A stretch of DNA of 64,000 bases from Roseateles sp. SL47 (GTDB lineage Bacteria > Pseudomonadota > Gammaproteobacteria > Burkholderiales > Burkholderiaceae_C), in NCBI RefSeq assembly GCF_026625885.1, contig NZ_CP113068.1, positions 1,984,001 through 2,048,000 of the forward strand. Reading direction: 5' to 3'. The notes below the pieces were generated by a model. The model ran no database searches and was not told the DNA's origin. It saw only the letters and a program-made list of their open reading frames with translations. Positions 16,585 to 25,197 of the stretch are shown one piece after another; positions within the stretch are counted from its first letter, which is position 1, and every line of letters starts with the position of its first letter. The position numbers were made by a program, and so were the translations under genes.

Positions 16585-19192
16585 GGGAACAGACTCTGCC
16601 CCGGGCCTGCCCCCGGCCTGCCCGTTTGGCGTGATAAAGCTGGGCATCGGCCTGAGTCACCAGTGCGTTGATTTCCACCTGCCGCGCCCACTGCACGCAG
16701 AAGCCCACACTGGTGCCGATGTGCAGTTCCAGGGCGCCGATCCGGAAGGGCATGCTCAGGGCATGCACCAGCTTTTCGGCCACCACCTGGGCATCGTCCG
16801 GCTTGGCCACATGGTGCAGGAACACCGCGAATTCATCCCCGCCCAGGCGCGCCACCAGATCCTGCGGCCGCAAGGCATGGCGCAGCCGGCCGGCCACCGC
16901 CTTCAGCAGCGCGTCGCCCACCGGATGGCCGTATTCGTCATTCACCGGCTTGAACCGGTCCAGGTCCAGATAGAGCAGGGCGACCAGCTCGCCCCGGTCG
17001 CGGGCCCGCTGCAGAGCGGTCTCCACATGGCTGGCAAATCCGGCCCGGTTGAGCAGCTCGGTCAGCGTGTCGGTGTTGGACGCCTTCAGCAATCGGATCT
17101 GTTCCTCCTTGATGTCGGTTACATCACGGCCCACGCCGTAGGCGCCGATGGGCGTGCCGTTTTCTCCCAGCAGCGGGGCATAACTGAGCTCCAGATATCG
17201 CGGGGCGTCGCGGTCCGGGGTTTCTTCGTCACGCCATTCCACCACGCTGGATTCGCCTGCCAGAGCCCGCTGGATCAGCGGCTGGACGACCGCATACAGC
17301 GTGCTGCCCAGGACCTGATCGGCGGCCCGACCTTCCCAGGCACGCGACGGCAGCCCCAGCCGCTGTTCCAGCGTCCGGTTGCAGAAAAGCACCCGCTCGT
17401 CGGTGTCTACAGCCAACATCTCGACGGGGACGCTGCGAGCCACAGCGCTCATCACTGCCTGGGTGCGTTCCCGTTCCCGCTCCACGGCCAGCTCGGCGCT
17501 GATGTCACGCAGCATCCAGGAAAAGTTGCGGACGGTCTGGTGTTCGTCGCGATGCAGGATCAGGGTGCAGTCCACCGGCAGGTGGGGCCCCGAGCGCGTC
17601 CGCACGGCCCAGCGGCCATGCCAGTGGCCGTCGCGCATCACGGCGGGCAGGATCTCCCGGTGGTATCGCTCATGCCCGCCTTGCACAAAAAACTGCGACT
17701 GATGCAGATCGTTCAGCGGTGCATCGTCGGCCATGCCCAGGCGCTGCCGCACTGCCGGGTTGAGATAGACGATCTGCCCGTCGATCGAGGTCTGAACGAT
17801 GTAGTCGGGGGAGCTGTCGATGATGGCGCTCAGCATGCGCGCCGCCTCCTGCTGCCGGACCGGCTCCGTCACGTCCAGCACGGTGCCAGCGTAGGCAACG
17901 ATGCGCCCGTTCAACCGCATTGGCCGGGTCCGCACCGCCAGCACCATCTCGGTGCCGTCCGCCCGGGTGAGCTGGCGCAGGCGGTCCATGGCATGGCCGT
18001 CGCGCACGCTGGTGATCCAGTCTTGGCGCGCCGCGTCGCGTTGATCTTCCGGCAGGCGGTCGAGCCAGCCCCAAGCCAGTTGCGCCCGGTCCAGCTCCAG
18101 CAGCTGGAGATAGGTTTCGTTGGCATACACAGTGCGGCCGTCCAAAGCGGCCCGGAACAGGCCCATGGGTGAAGCGTCCGCCGTTGCTTCGCGTTCGGCT
18201 TCGGCCAACTGGTTCCGGTGCTGCACGCGGGTGAGCCAGACCATCAGCCCCACCGCCGTCAGGCTCACCAGCAGAGAAAACGCGAGCACCGCACGTCGCT
18301 GCGCCAGATAACCGCCCAGGACACGGTCCTCGGTCAGCGAGACAAACACCCGCAGCGGATAGTTCTTGAGGGTCCGGTAGGCGACGATGCGGTCCTGCCC
18401 GTCCAGCGAGGCATCACCGGTTTCAAACTGGCCGGCCGCCGGTGCGCTGGCAGGCAACCGGCGCTCGGGGCGATCTTCCAGCACCTTGCGCCCCAACAAG
18501 TCGGGCAGTTCGGGGACGCGGGCCAGCGCCGTGCCGTCCGCCCGCTCCAGGAAGATGGCCATGCCGGGCCGCTGCTGGCGGGCACGGTAGAGGCGCAGCA
18601 GGCTTTCCACATCAATGAAAGCCACTGCCGCTTCGAACATGCCGTTGTCGCCGCTCAACCGGATGGTGAGCGGCAGCACCATCCGGCCGCCCGGGCGCAG
18701 GCTCAGTGGCGCGCCCACGATGACCGGAGGCGCGCCCTTGTCGCGAAGCTCCCGCAGGAAGCTGTCCGGGCCCAGGGACGTAAACGGCGTGCTCCCGGAA
18801 GGAATTCGCCAGAGCCGACCATCGGTATTGGCCAGCATCAGGTCGGTCATGCCGCGCGAGCTTTCGCGCAGCGTGTCCGTCAGCAGGCTCACAGTGGCGT
18901 CCTGACCCTGGTCCTTGGTGCGGCGCGTCAGCAGCAGCAAGTCCAGCGTGCGCAGGCTGCCTTCGGCTTCGTGCAGCAGGCCGCCGGTCTCGCCGGCGGC
19001 GTTGGCGGCGGTGTTCTGCAACTCGTCCTGCACCTCCTGGATCAGCGAGCGTGGATAAATCACGGCAAACCAGGCCACCAGCGACCACAGCACCACCAGC
19101 ACCAGGCCCAAGGACAAAAACGGGCCCAGCACCAGCAGGCTCTTCGTCAGGAGAGCGGCGTGAAATGACCGGCTGAAGACAAGGGAGGACAT
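16553..19192 (-). CDS. Membrane-bound PAS-GGDEF diguanylate cyclase
   Basis: This 879-residue protein has an N-terminal membrane helix (about residues 15-45), a periplasmic Cache-like sensor region (about 50-290), a second membrane helix (about 300-322), three PAS-like segments (about 345-460, 465-585 and 590-705) and a C-terminal GGDEF domain. The active-site motif GGDEF is intact at 784-788, and RPQD lies five residues before it, which is the product-inhibition I-site. No EAL domain follows. It should make c-di-GMP from two GTP under feedback control. The window also holds a c-di-GMP riboswitch in front of the cdiA gene, so a functional link is conceivable but not shown. Confidence 0.93.
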   Translation of the reverse strand: MSSLVFSRSFHAALLTKSLLVLGPFLSLGLVLVVLWSLVAWFAVIYPRSLIQEVQDELQNTAANAAGETGGLLHEAEGSLRTLDLLLLTRRTKDQGQDATVSLLTDTLRESSRGMTDLMLANTDGRLWRIPSGSTPFTSLGPDSFLRELRDKGAPPVIVGAPLSLRPGGRMVLPLTIRLSGDNGMFEAAVAFIDVESLLRLYRARQQRPGMAIFLERADGTALARVPELPDLLGRKVLEDRPERRLPASAPAAGQFETGDASLDGQDRIVAYRTLKNYPLRVFVSLTEDRVLGGYLAQRRAVLAFSLLVSLTAVGLMVWLTRVQHRNQLAEAEREATADASPMGLFRAALDGRTVYANETYLQLLELDRAQLAWGWLDRLPEDQRDAARQDWITSVRDGHAMDRLRQLTRADGTEMVLAVRTRPMRLNGRIVAYAGTVLDVTEPVRQQEAARMLSAIIDSSPDYIVQTSIDGQIVYLNPAVRQRLGMADDAPLNDLHQSQFFVQGGHERYHREILPAVMRDGHWHGRWAVRTRSGPHLPVDCTLILHRDEHQTVRNFSWMLRDISAELAVERERERTQAVMSAVARSVPVEMLAVDTDERVLFCNRTLEQRLGLPSRAWEGRAADQVLGSTLYAVVQPLIQRALAGESSVVEWRDEETPDRDAPRYLELSYAPLLGENGTPIGAYGVGRDVTDIKEEQIRLLKASNTDTLTELLNRAGFASHVETALQRARDRGELVALLYLDLDRFKPVNDEYGHPVGDALLKAVAGRLRHALRPQDLVARLGGDEFAVFLHHVAKPDDAQVVAEKLVHALSMPFRIGALELHIGTSVGFCVQWARQVEINALVTQADAQLYHAKRAGRGQARGRVCSLSPEPKAPAV

Positions 19193-19431
19193 GCCCTGGA
19201 TTGTCCTCGTGTGGCGTACGGCGTCATCCGCCGATCAAGGGACAGGGGCTGGACTTTTTCTCGTCGTATCGATCTGCGTTGAAACAAGACGTTGCCGTCC
19301 GTGCGTTCGTCTCCCGGTCCGGGCGCTTCATGGGGCGGCGAGAAAGACCCATAGAAGAGGCAGCTGCAGAGGACTGCGGTCAAACAGCGCCGTCACCAGC
19401 CCCCGTCACCAGCCCCCTTCACAAGCCCCCG

Positions 19432-19803
19432 TCAGCCACCGCCATCAGAAACTCCGGGTGTCCGCCCCAAGCTTGGAGCATCGACCGGAGTCGGAGTCGC
19501 GGATGCAGACCCGGACAACGCCGCCAGACAGGCGAGGCACAGGCACTGCCCGGGATAGTCCGCCGCCAATTGCGCCTTGAGCGCATCCGACAGCCGCAGT
19601 CCGAAGCAGGCGCAGTGGCCGTCATTCACTCCACAATGAAATCCGCCGCCGCAGCGCGGGCAGGCCATGCTGCTGGTGCCACCAAGGCCGGTACTGCCGC
19701 CGTTGCTGGTAGTGCTGGTAATGCCGGTCATGTCGGCAGTGCCGCTGGCGCTACTCGCGCTACTGGCCGTGGAGGCCGTAGCGGCCGCCTTGGCTTCAGA
19801 CAA
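19432..19803 (-). CDS. Cysteine-rich CWC family protein
   Basis: This 123-residue product contains a compact cysteine cluster: CPRCGGGFHCGVNDGHCACF, then CLCLACLAAL. This is the layout of the small 'cysteine-rich CWC' proteins, presumed metal-binding and of unknown role. The first 45 residues are an Ala/Ser/Thr/Gly-rich stretch that looks disordered, and the last 20 are similar. Its start overlaps the stop codon of the malonyl-CoA synthetase gene, suggesting translational coupling, although no metabolic link is known. A later start just before the cysteine cluster (MACPRC) is possible. Confidence 0.75.
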   Translation of the reverse strand: MSEAKAAATASTASSASSASGTADMTGITSTTSNGGSTGLGGTSSMACPRCGGGFHCGVNDGHCACFGLRLSDALKAQLAADYPGQCLCLACLAALSGSASATPTPVDAPSLGRTPGVSDGGG

Positions 19804-21337
19804 AGGTCATTCCCCAATGGTCCCTCAGCACATTTTTCTGCACCTTGCCCATGGCATTGCGAGGCAGCTCCTGCTGCACGAACACATGCTTGGGTACCTT
19901 GAAGCCGGCAATCCTGTCCTTCAGGGCAGCGATCAGCACTTCACCCTTCAGCGAAGCGCCCGGACGCGGCACCACGACGGCAATCACCCCTTCACCGAAA
20001 TCCGGATGTGGCACGCCCACCACGGCGGATTCGGCCACGCCCGGCAACTCATTGAGCCAGCCTTCCACCTCAGCCGGATAGACGTTGTAGCCCCCGGAGA
20101 TGATGAGGTCCTTGCTGCGGCCGACGATGGTGACGTAGCCCTTGGCATCGGCACGGCCGACATCACCGGTCTTGAACCAGCCGTCGGCGGTGAATTCCTC
20201 GCGGGTCTTCTCCGGCATGCGCCAGTAGCCCCCAAAGACATTGAGGCCCTTCACCTGGATATGGCCGATCTCCTCCGGGCCACAGGCCCTGCCCGCGTCA
20301 TCGAGGATGCGCAGCCCGATGCCGGGCAATGGGCGCCCGACCGTGCCGCCGACACGGTCGCCCTCCGCCGGACGATACGGGTTGGAGGTGAGCATCACTG
20401 TTTCGCTCATGCCGTAGCGTTCAAGGATGGTGTGGCCGGTGCGCTCCTGCCAGGCCTGGAAGGTGTCGATCAGCAGCGGCGCGGAACCGCTGATGAACAG
20501 GCGCATGCCGGCACAGGCTTCACGGGTCAGGCCCTGCTGCTCCAGCAGCCGGACATACAGCGTCGGCACGCCCATGAACATCGTGGCGCCGCGCAGGCGC
20601 GCGACCACCGCCGGCGGGTCGAATCGGTTGAACCAGAGCATCCGTGCACCGGCCAGCAGCGCGCCGTGCGAGGCCACAAACAGGCCATGCACATGGAAGA
20701 TCGGCAGCGCATGGATCAGCACGTCCTCCGCACGCCAGCCCCAGTGGTGATGCAGCACCTGCGCGTTGGACAGCAGGTTGGCATGGCTGAGCATGGCGCC
20801 CTTGCTGCGCCCGGTGGTGCCGCTGGTGTAGAGGATGGCGGCCAGGTCGTCCGGCTGGCGCGCCACGGTCTCGAACTCATCACTCATCTGCAGCGCCCGG
20901 TCCAGCAGGGTGCCGGTGCGGTCGTCATTCAGGCTGAAGACCCACGGCACGCCAGACTGGAATGCCAGCTTGCTTACCCAGCCGAAATTCTTCCCCGCAC
21001 ACACCACCACGGCCGGTTCCGCATTGCCGATGAAGTACTCCAGCTCGGCGGCCTGATAGGCACTGTTGAGGGGCAGGTACACATGGCCGGCGCGCAGCAC
21101 CGCCAGGTAGAGCATCAGCGCTTCCACGCTCTTGTCCACCTGCACCGCAATGCGGCTGGCTGGGGGCAAGTCCAGCGAGGCGAGCAGGTTGGCCATCATG
21201 GCGGTGGCCCGATCGAGGTCGCGCCAGGTGTAGCGCTGGCCGGCCTCCGGGCCGTCGGCGCATTCAATGGCCCATTGGTCCAGATCCTTGGGGAAAGAGG
21301 CCCGCAGGGCCGCAAACAGATTGGTCATGACCTGCAT
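19796..21337 (-). CDS. matB: Malonyl-CoA synthetase (MatB-like acyl-CoA ligase)
   Basis: The 513-residue protein is an ANL-superfamily adenylating enzyme: P-loop-like motif YTSGTTGRSKGAMLSH near residue 170, the motif RYGMSETVMLTSNPY near 310 and the C-terminal catalytic lysine region (PRNAMGKVQKN). The M-L-T-S-N-P-Y sequence is characteristic of malonyl-CoA synthetases, which activate malonate with ATP and CoA. The genes upstream in the same direction encode a Bug-type solute receptor and the tail of malonyl-CoA decarboxylase, the usual partners in malonate use. Start could be Met1 or Met4; both are close to the family start. Confidence 0.9.
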   Translation of the reverse strand: MQVMTNLFAALRASFPKDLDQWAIECADGPEAGQRYTWRDLDRATAMMANLLASLDLPPASRIAVQVDKSVEALMLYLAVLRAGHVYLPLNSAYQAAELEYFIGNAEPAVVVCAGKNFGWVSKLAFQSGVPWVFSLNDDRTGTLLDRALQMSDEFETVARQPDDLAAILYTSGTTGRSKGAMLSHANLLSNAQVLHHHWGWRAEDVLIHALPIFHVHGLFVASHGALLAGARMLWFNRFDPPAVVARLRGATMFMGVPTLYVRLLEQQGLTREACAGMRLFISGSAPLLIDTFQAWQERTGHTILERYGMSETVMLTSNPYRPAEGDRVGGTVGRPLPGIGLRILDDAGRACGPEEIGHIQVKGLNVFGGYWRMPEKTREEFTADGWFKTGDVGRADAKGYVTIVGRSKDLIISGGYNVYPAEVEGWLNELPGVAESAVVGVPHPDFGEGVIAVVVPRPGASLKGEVLIAALKDRIAGFKVPKHVFVQQELPRNAMGKVQKNVLRDHWGMTFV

Positions 21338-21342
21338 TGTCC

Positions 21343-22356
21343 TCAGTCCAGCTTGGCTCCGCTGGTCTTCACCACTTCGGCCCAGCGCACGATTTCCCCA
21401 CGGACGAACTTGCCGAAGGCATCCCCGTACAGATTGGGCGTTTCCGTGCCCAGGCCGTTCCAGGTGCTGCGCAGTTCTTCGGCGGCAAAGGCCTTTTTCA
21501 GCTCGGCCTGCATGGCAGTGATGACGTCCTTCGGCGTCCCCTTGGGCGCCCAGAGCCCATACCAGGTGGCCACCTGATAGTTGGGGATGCCGGCTTCCAC
21601 GGCGGACGGGATCTCCGGGAAGCCCGGTGCACGCTTGGCCGAGCCCACCGCCAGGGCCTTGATGCGGCCGCTCTTGATGTGGGTGGCGGACGACGCGAGT
21701 CCATCGAACATCAGGTCCACCTGACCGGCGATCAGGTCCTGCAGCGCCGGGCCGGCACCCCGATAGGGGATGTGGGTGATGAAGGTCTTGGTCTGGATCT
21801 TGAACAGCTCACCCGCCAGATGGTGCGACGTGCCGTTGCCGGCCGAGCCATAGTTGAGTTTGGCGGGGTTCTTGCGCAGCAGCTCCAGCAGGCCGGCCAC
21901 ATCCTTCACCGGCACCTTGCCCGGATTCACCACGATCACCTGCGGCACGCTGGACAGCAGGCCCACGGGGATGAAGTCTTCTTCCAGCTTGTATTCGAGC
22001 TTGGGGTACATGGCCGGGGCGATGGCGTGATGCACCGCGCCCATGAAGAAGGTGTAGCCGTCCGGGGCGGCCTTGGAGGCCAGTGTGGCGCCCACGGTGC
22101 CGCCGGCACCGCCCTTGTTGTCGATGATGAACTGGCGTCCGGTCTGACGGGTCAGTTGCGCGCACAGTGGGCGGGCAAAGGTGTCGGTGCCGCCGCCGGC
22201 CGGAAAGGGCACCACCCAGGTCACCGGCTTGTTGGGCCAGCCGGCCTCGGCACGGGCCAGGCCCGGCCAACCCGCCGACCCGGCCAACAGGCCCAACGAG
22301 GTGCCGGCGGCCTGACGCAACATCTGGCGGCGTGAGCGGGATTGATCTTCAGTCAT
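21343..22356 (-). CDS. Bug-family periplasmic solute-binding receptor (tripartite tricarboxylate transporter type)
   Basis: The 337-residue protein has a signal peptide with a twin-arginine-like start (SRRQMLRQAAG) and an Ala-x-Ala cleavage region (LARAEAG). The mature part begins WPNKPVTWVVPFPAGGGTDT, the hallmark of Bug/TctC receptors, which bind carboxylates in the periplasm. Family members are very abundant in Burkholderiales and many have no dedicated membrane permease nearby; none is seen here. The gene stop is 5 bp before the matB start, so the pair is cotranscribed and the ligand is probably malonate, by context only. Confidence 0.9.
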   Translation of the reverse strand: MTEDQSRSRRQMLRQAAGTSLGLLAGSAGWPGLARAEAGWPNKPVTWVVPFPAGGGTDTFARPLCAQLTRQTGRQFIIDNKGGAGGTVGATLASKAAPDGYTFFMGAVHHAIAPAMYPKLEYKLEEDFIPVGLLSSVPQVIVVNPGKVPVKDVAGLLELLRKNPAKLNYGSAGNGTSHHLAGELFKIQTKTFITHIPYRGAGPALQDLIAGQVDLMFDGLASSATHIKSGRIKALAVGSAKRAPGFPEIPSAVEAGIPNYQVATWYGLWAPKGTPKDVITAMQAELKKAFAAEELRSTWNGLGTETPNLYGDAFGKFVRGEIVRWAEVVKTSGAKLD

Positions 22357-22416
22357 GACAATGTCTCCGTTGTGGTGGGAAGTGTCGCGGTGCGGCGCAT
22401 CGGGCAGGGGCTGCCC

Positions 22417-22779
22417 TCAGAGGCAGGCACCCACCGCGCGGGAGTGGGCAATCTCCCCGCGGGTGAAGTCCTCATGATGGGACTCGATGCGATCCAGGTC
22501 GTCAAGATAGTTGACCATCAGGCCGTGGGACTGCTTCATGCCCTTGGCCGATCGGTCTCCGGCGATGTTCAGGCACTCCAGCCGCGCGCCGTTGTCCAGA
22601 TGGAAGCGCGCTACCGGGTCGCCCCCGCTGAGGGGCGTCTGACCCACCAGATAGGCAGCGGCCAGGGTTGTCAGCTCGGCCTGGCCCAGGCTGTTGGCCT
22701 GGCCGCGCTCAGACAGCAATTGGCGCGCAGCCACCAGCCATTGACGGGCGGCACGGGAGTAAGTCCAGGATCCAACCAT
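22417..22779 (-). pseudogene. Malonyl-CoA decarboxylase, C-terminal remnant
   Basis: The frame encodes 120 residues that match only the last quarter of malonyl-CoA decarboxylase: DPVARFHLDNGARLE, GDRSAKGMKQSHGLMVNYL and a closing segment around HHEDFTRGE. Full-length enzymes have roughly 400-460 residues, with an N-terminal helical domain and a GNAT-like catalytic domain. Here the sequence upstream of the apparent ATG is an in-frame stop and then the divergent regulator's promoter region, so the rest is missing rather than frameshifted. The catalytic His and Ser of the family lie mostly in the lost part, so decarboxylase activity is unlikely. It keeps its place at the head of the matB operon. 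Confidence 0.8.
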
Positions 22780-22915
22780 GGCGCGGTTTATAGAGCGATT
22801 TGACGCCTTTGTGGCTGCTCCCTAACCCGCAGTCCATTCGGTCTTGGCACTGCTACATTGGATTGCAAAGCCGCCCGGGACGAGGCGGCGGGTCTTGAGC
22901 CCACCAGGAGACACC

Positions 22916-24283
22916 ATGAACGAGATGCCCAGGGATGTGAAGGCACGTCAGCCTCTGGCTACGCCTGCGGGCGACCTGACCGCGCAACCCTTGATGGACC
23001 GCCTGGCCTGCTTGCAGGCCGAGCTGGACGAAACGCGACGTCAACTCGCGCTGGCGCAACAGTGGCATCGACGGCCGGAGCACCGGATCATCGATTTTGT
23101 GGGCGGCAGCCCCGCCGCGCAGGAGGTCAAGCGCCAGGCGCGGCGGGTGGCCCAGGCGGATGCCCCGGTGCTGCTGATGGGGGAACCCGGCAGCGGCAAG
23201 GCGCTGTTGGCTCAAGCCATCCATGCCGCCTCCCGGCGCGCGGCCCGGCCGCTGCTCACGTTGGACATCTCCGCCGTGCCCCGGGCCTTGCTGGAAGCGG
23301 AACTCTTCGGCACGGCACACGGCGTCATCGCCCCTGATGGCGAGCCGGTCGCCGGGCGTCTGGGCCTGGCCGATGGCGGCACCTTGTTTCTGGAGGAGAT
23401 CGGAGACCTGCCGATGGGCTTGCAGGCCAAATTGCTGCATGTCCTGCAGTCGCAGGAGGTGCCGCCCCTGGGCGGGGGCGCGGCGCGTCCGGTGGATGTG
23501 CGGCTGATGGCGTCCACCAGCCGGGATCTGGCGGGCATGGTGCAGCGGGGGCAGTTCCGGGCGGACCTGTATTACGGGCTGCATGTACTGCCGATCCGTG
23601 TGCCGGCGCTGAGGGACCGCATTGAAGACATCGAGGCGGTGGCGGAAGTGTTGCTGGAAGATCTGTCACGCCGGGGCGGGCTGCCGCCCAAGTCGCTCGG
23701 CGCGTCGGCCCTGGCGGCCTTGCAGCGGCGGCGTTGGCCGGGGAATGTCCGCGAATTGAGGGATGTGCTGGAGCAGGCCTTCCTGGCGGGCAGCAACCCG
23801 GTGCTGACGGCGTCGGATCTGGCGCCGCTGCTGGCCACTGCGTGGTCGGAGACATCCGCTCGGGGATCGGCTCAGCCACAGGTTCAGGCGCAGGTCCAGC
23901 CGCATGGGCACCCTGCGGCTGGGACTTCGCCGGGCGCAGGGCATGCCGGTGCGCTGACGTCAGCGGAGCCCGGGGGGCAACTGCTCTCAAGGGCGCCTCA
24001 CAGGGATTCAGCGCTGCGGCCCGACGGCTGGCCCACCGGCCTCGCGGCAGGATTTTCTGCAGCCCTGCCGGGCGCGGAGGCCCGGCCCGAGGGTGCTGAC
24101 GAGCCCCTACCTTTGCCGACCCTGTCGGCCCGCAAGGCGCAATTGGAGCGCGAAGCGATCGCCAATGCGCTTCGCCGCACCAAAGGCAATCGCGTAGCGG
24201 CCGCCCGACTGCTGGCGATCTCCCGGGCGACGCTCTACGAAAAACTGGCCCGCTGGCCGGAGCTGGGCAGACGGACGGAGTGA
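22916..24283 (+). CDS. AAA+ Fis-type transcriptional regulator without a GAFTGA loop
   Basis: The 455-residue protein starts at an ATG with a good AGGAG site. It resembles a sigma-54 enhancer-binding protein: Walker A GEPGSGKA (89-96), Walker B GGTLFLEEIG, the FRADLYYGLHVLPIRVPALR segment and a C-terminal Fis-type helix-turn-helix (NRVAAARLLAISRATLYEKL). The loop that normally reads F-G-x-x-x-G-A-F-T-G-A reads FGTAHGVIAPDG here (131-142), so contact with sigma-54 is probably lost. There is no receiver or other recognisable sensor domain at the N-terminus, only a coiled-coil-like stretch. A long Ala/Gly/Pro/Gln-rich linker separates the ATPase and DNA-binding parts. It is divergent from the malonate genes. 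Confidence 0.82.
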   Translation: MNEMPRDVKARQPLATPAGDLTAQPLMDRLACLQAELDETRRQLALAQQWHRRPEHRIIDFVGGSPAAQEVKRQARRVAQADAPVLLMGEPGSGKALLAQAIHAASRRAARPLLTLDISAVPRALLEAELFGTAHGVIAPDGEPVAGRLGLADGGTLFLEEIGDLPMGLQAKLLHVLQSQEVPPLGGGAARPVDVRLMASTSRDLAGMVQRGQFRADLYYGLHVLPIRVPALRDRIEDIEAVAEVLLEDLSRRGGLPPKSLGASALAALQRRRWPGNVRELRDVLEQAFLAGSNPVLTASDLAPLLATAWSETSARGSAQPQVQAQVQPHGHPAAGTSPGAGHAGALTSAEPGGQLLSRAPHRDSALRPDGWPTGLAAGFSAALPGAEARPEGADEPLPLPTLSARKAQLEREAIANALRRTKGNRVAAARLLAISRATLYEKLARWPELGRRTE

Positions 24284-24301
24284 CGGAAGGACCGCCTGCA
24301 A

Positions 24302-24826
24302 TCAGTCGTTGAGCTGAGGCAGGTCCAGCCAGCGTGCCAGGCGGCGACGCAGCGTCAGGAAATCCAGCGGCTTGGTCAGATGTTCATCCATGCCGGCCTT
24401 GAGGCTGTCCGCCACGTCGCTGTCCAGCGCATGGGCGGTCAGGGCCAGGATGGGGAACCGGGGCAGCCGCCCCTGCGCCTGCTGTTCCCGCAACCGGCGC
24501 GCACATTCCAGACCATCCATGCCCGGCATCTGGATGTCCATCAGCACCAGGCTGGGGGCGTCCCGTTCACACAGGTCCAGGGCTTCCTGGCCATTTCGGG
24601 CCAATTGCGTCTTCAGGCCCATCAGCGCCAGGAATTCCAGCGCCACCACCTGATTGATCGGGTTGTCTTCCACAAGCAACACAAAGCTTTCGCCAGGTTC
24701 GGGGCGCTGGCCGGAGGTGGCGCCATCGGTGGCAGGACCTGGCACCGAGCTGGGGGAAGTGGAGGCGTCAGACGACATCAAGACCAGGGTGGTCTCGGGA
24801 AGCTGATGGCCGTCTTGTCTATCCAT
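24302..24826 (-). CDS. Response-regulator receiver-domain protein
   Basis: This 174-residue protein is a single CheY-like receiver after a flexible 45-residue N-terminus. The acidic pocket is present (VEDN, residues 52-55), the phospho-acceptor is Asp97 in LVLMDIQMPGMDG and the conserved lysine is Lys152 in LTKPLD. The VEDNPINQ and MDIQMPGMDG sequences are typical of receivers from hybrid histidine kinases. No output domain follows, so it may work as a phosphate shuttle or sink. The start could be the later ATG (MSSDAST). The kinase partner is not in the window. It converges on the AAA+ regulator with only 18 bp between stops. Confidence 0.85.
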   Translation of the reverse strand: MDRQDGHQLPETTLVLMSSDASTSPSSVPGPATDGATSGQRPEPGESFVLLVEDNPINQVVALEFLALMGLKTQLARNGQEALDLCERDAPSLVLMDIQMPGMDGLECARRLREQQAQGRLPRFPILALTAHALDSDVADSLKAGMDEHLTKPLDFLTLRRRLARWLDLPQLND

Positions 24827-25197
24827 GTGTTGTTGCCCCTGTCATCGTTGACTTGGGGTAATCCCTGGTAAGTGGTGCCGAGTTGCTGCACTGCGGCGAC
24901 CGGGTCTCATTGTTGCCTCAGCCCCACCAGAGTAGCAAGTCCGTCACGGCCCATGCTTGTCGGGCCTTGACAACCGTAACCAGACCATGGGGCATCAGCC
25001 GCAGGTTTTCAATTGATTACCAAATCATGCGCCAAGGCGCCACAGGCCCCGCCAAGGAGGGCGGCTCGCGCCCCCCCAACGGGCGATCCTCAGGTCGAAG
25101 CACCGACTTGATCAAGGCCAATTCCGCTGCTGTCAGTTCCTGTCAGTACCCCTCCCTAGAATGTTTGGCCTCTGCCCTCATTGAGCCTGCCCACAGC
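24827..25197. other. Divergent intergenic region upstream of uvrA
   Basis: No gene is supported in these 371 bases. In-frame sequence upstream of the uvrA ATG is open but has no family resemblance. A TTGACA hexamer (24967-24972) could be a -35 box for uvrA, but no good -10 box lies at the right distance. Two direct copies of CTGTCAGT ten bases apart (25130-25137 and 25140-25147) may be a regulatory site; they are not a LexA box. Confidence 0.4.

Noticed and set aside
25130..25149. Two CTGTCAGT copies upstream of uvrA as a possible LexA box
   Set aside because: They are direct repeats, not a CTGT-N8-ACAG palindrome, so LexA control of uvrA is not supported.
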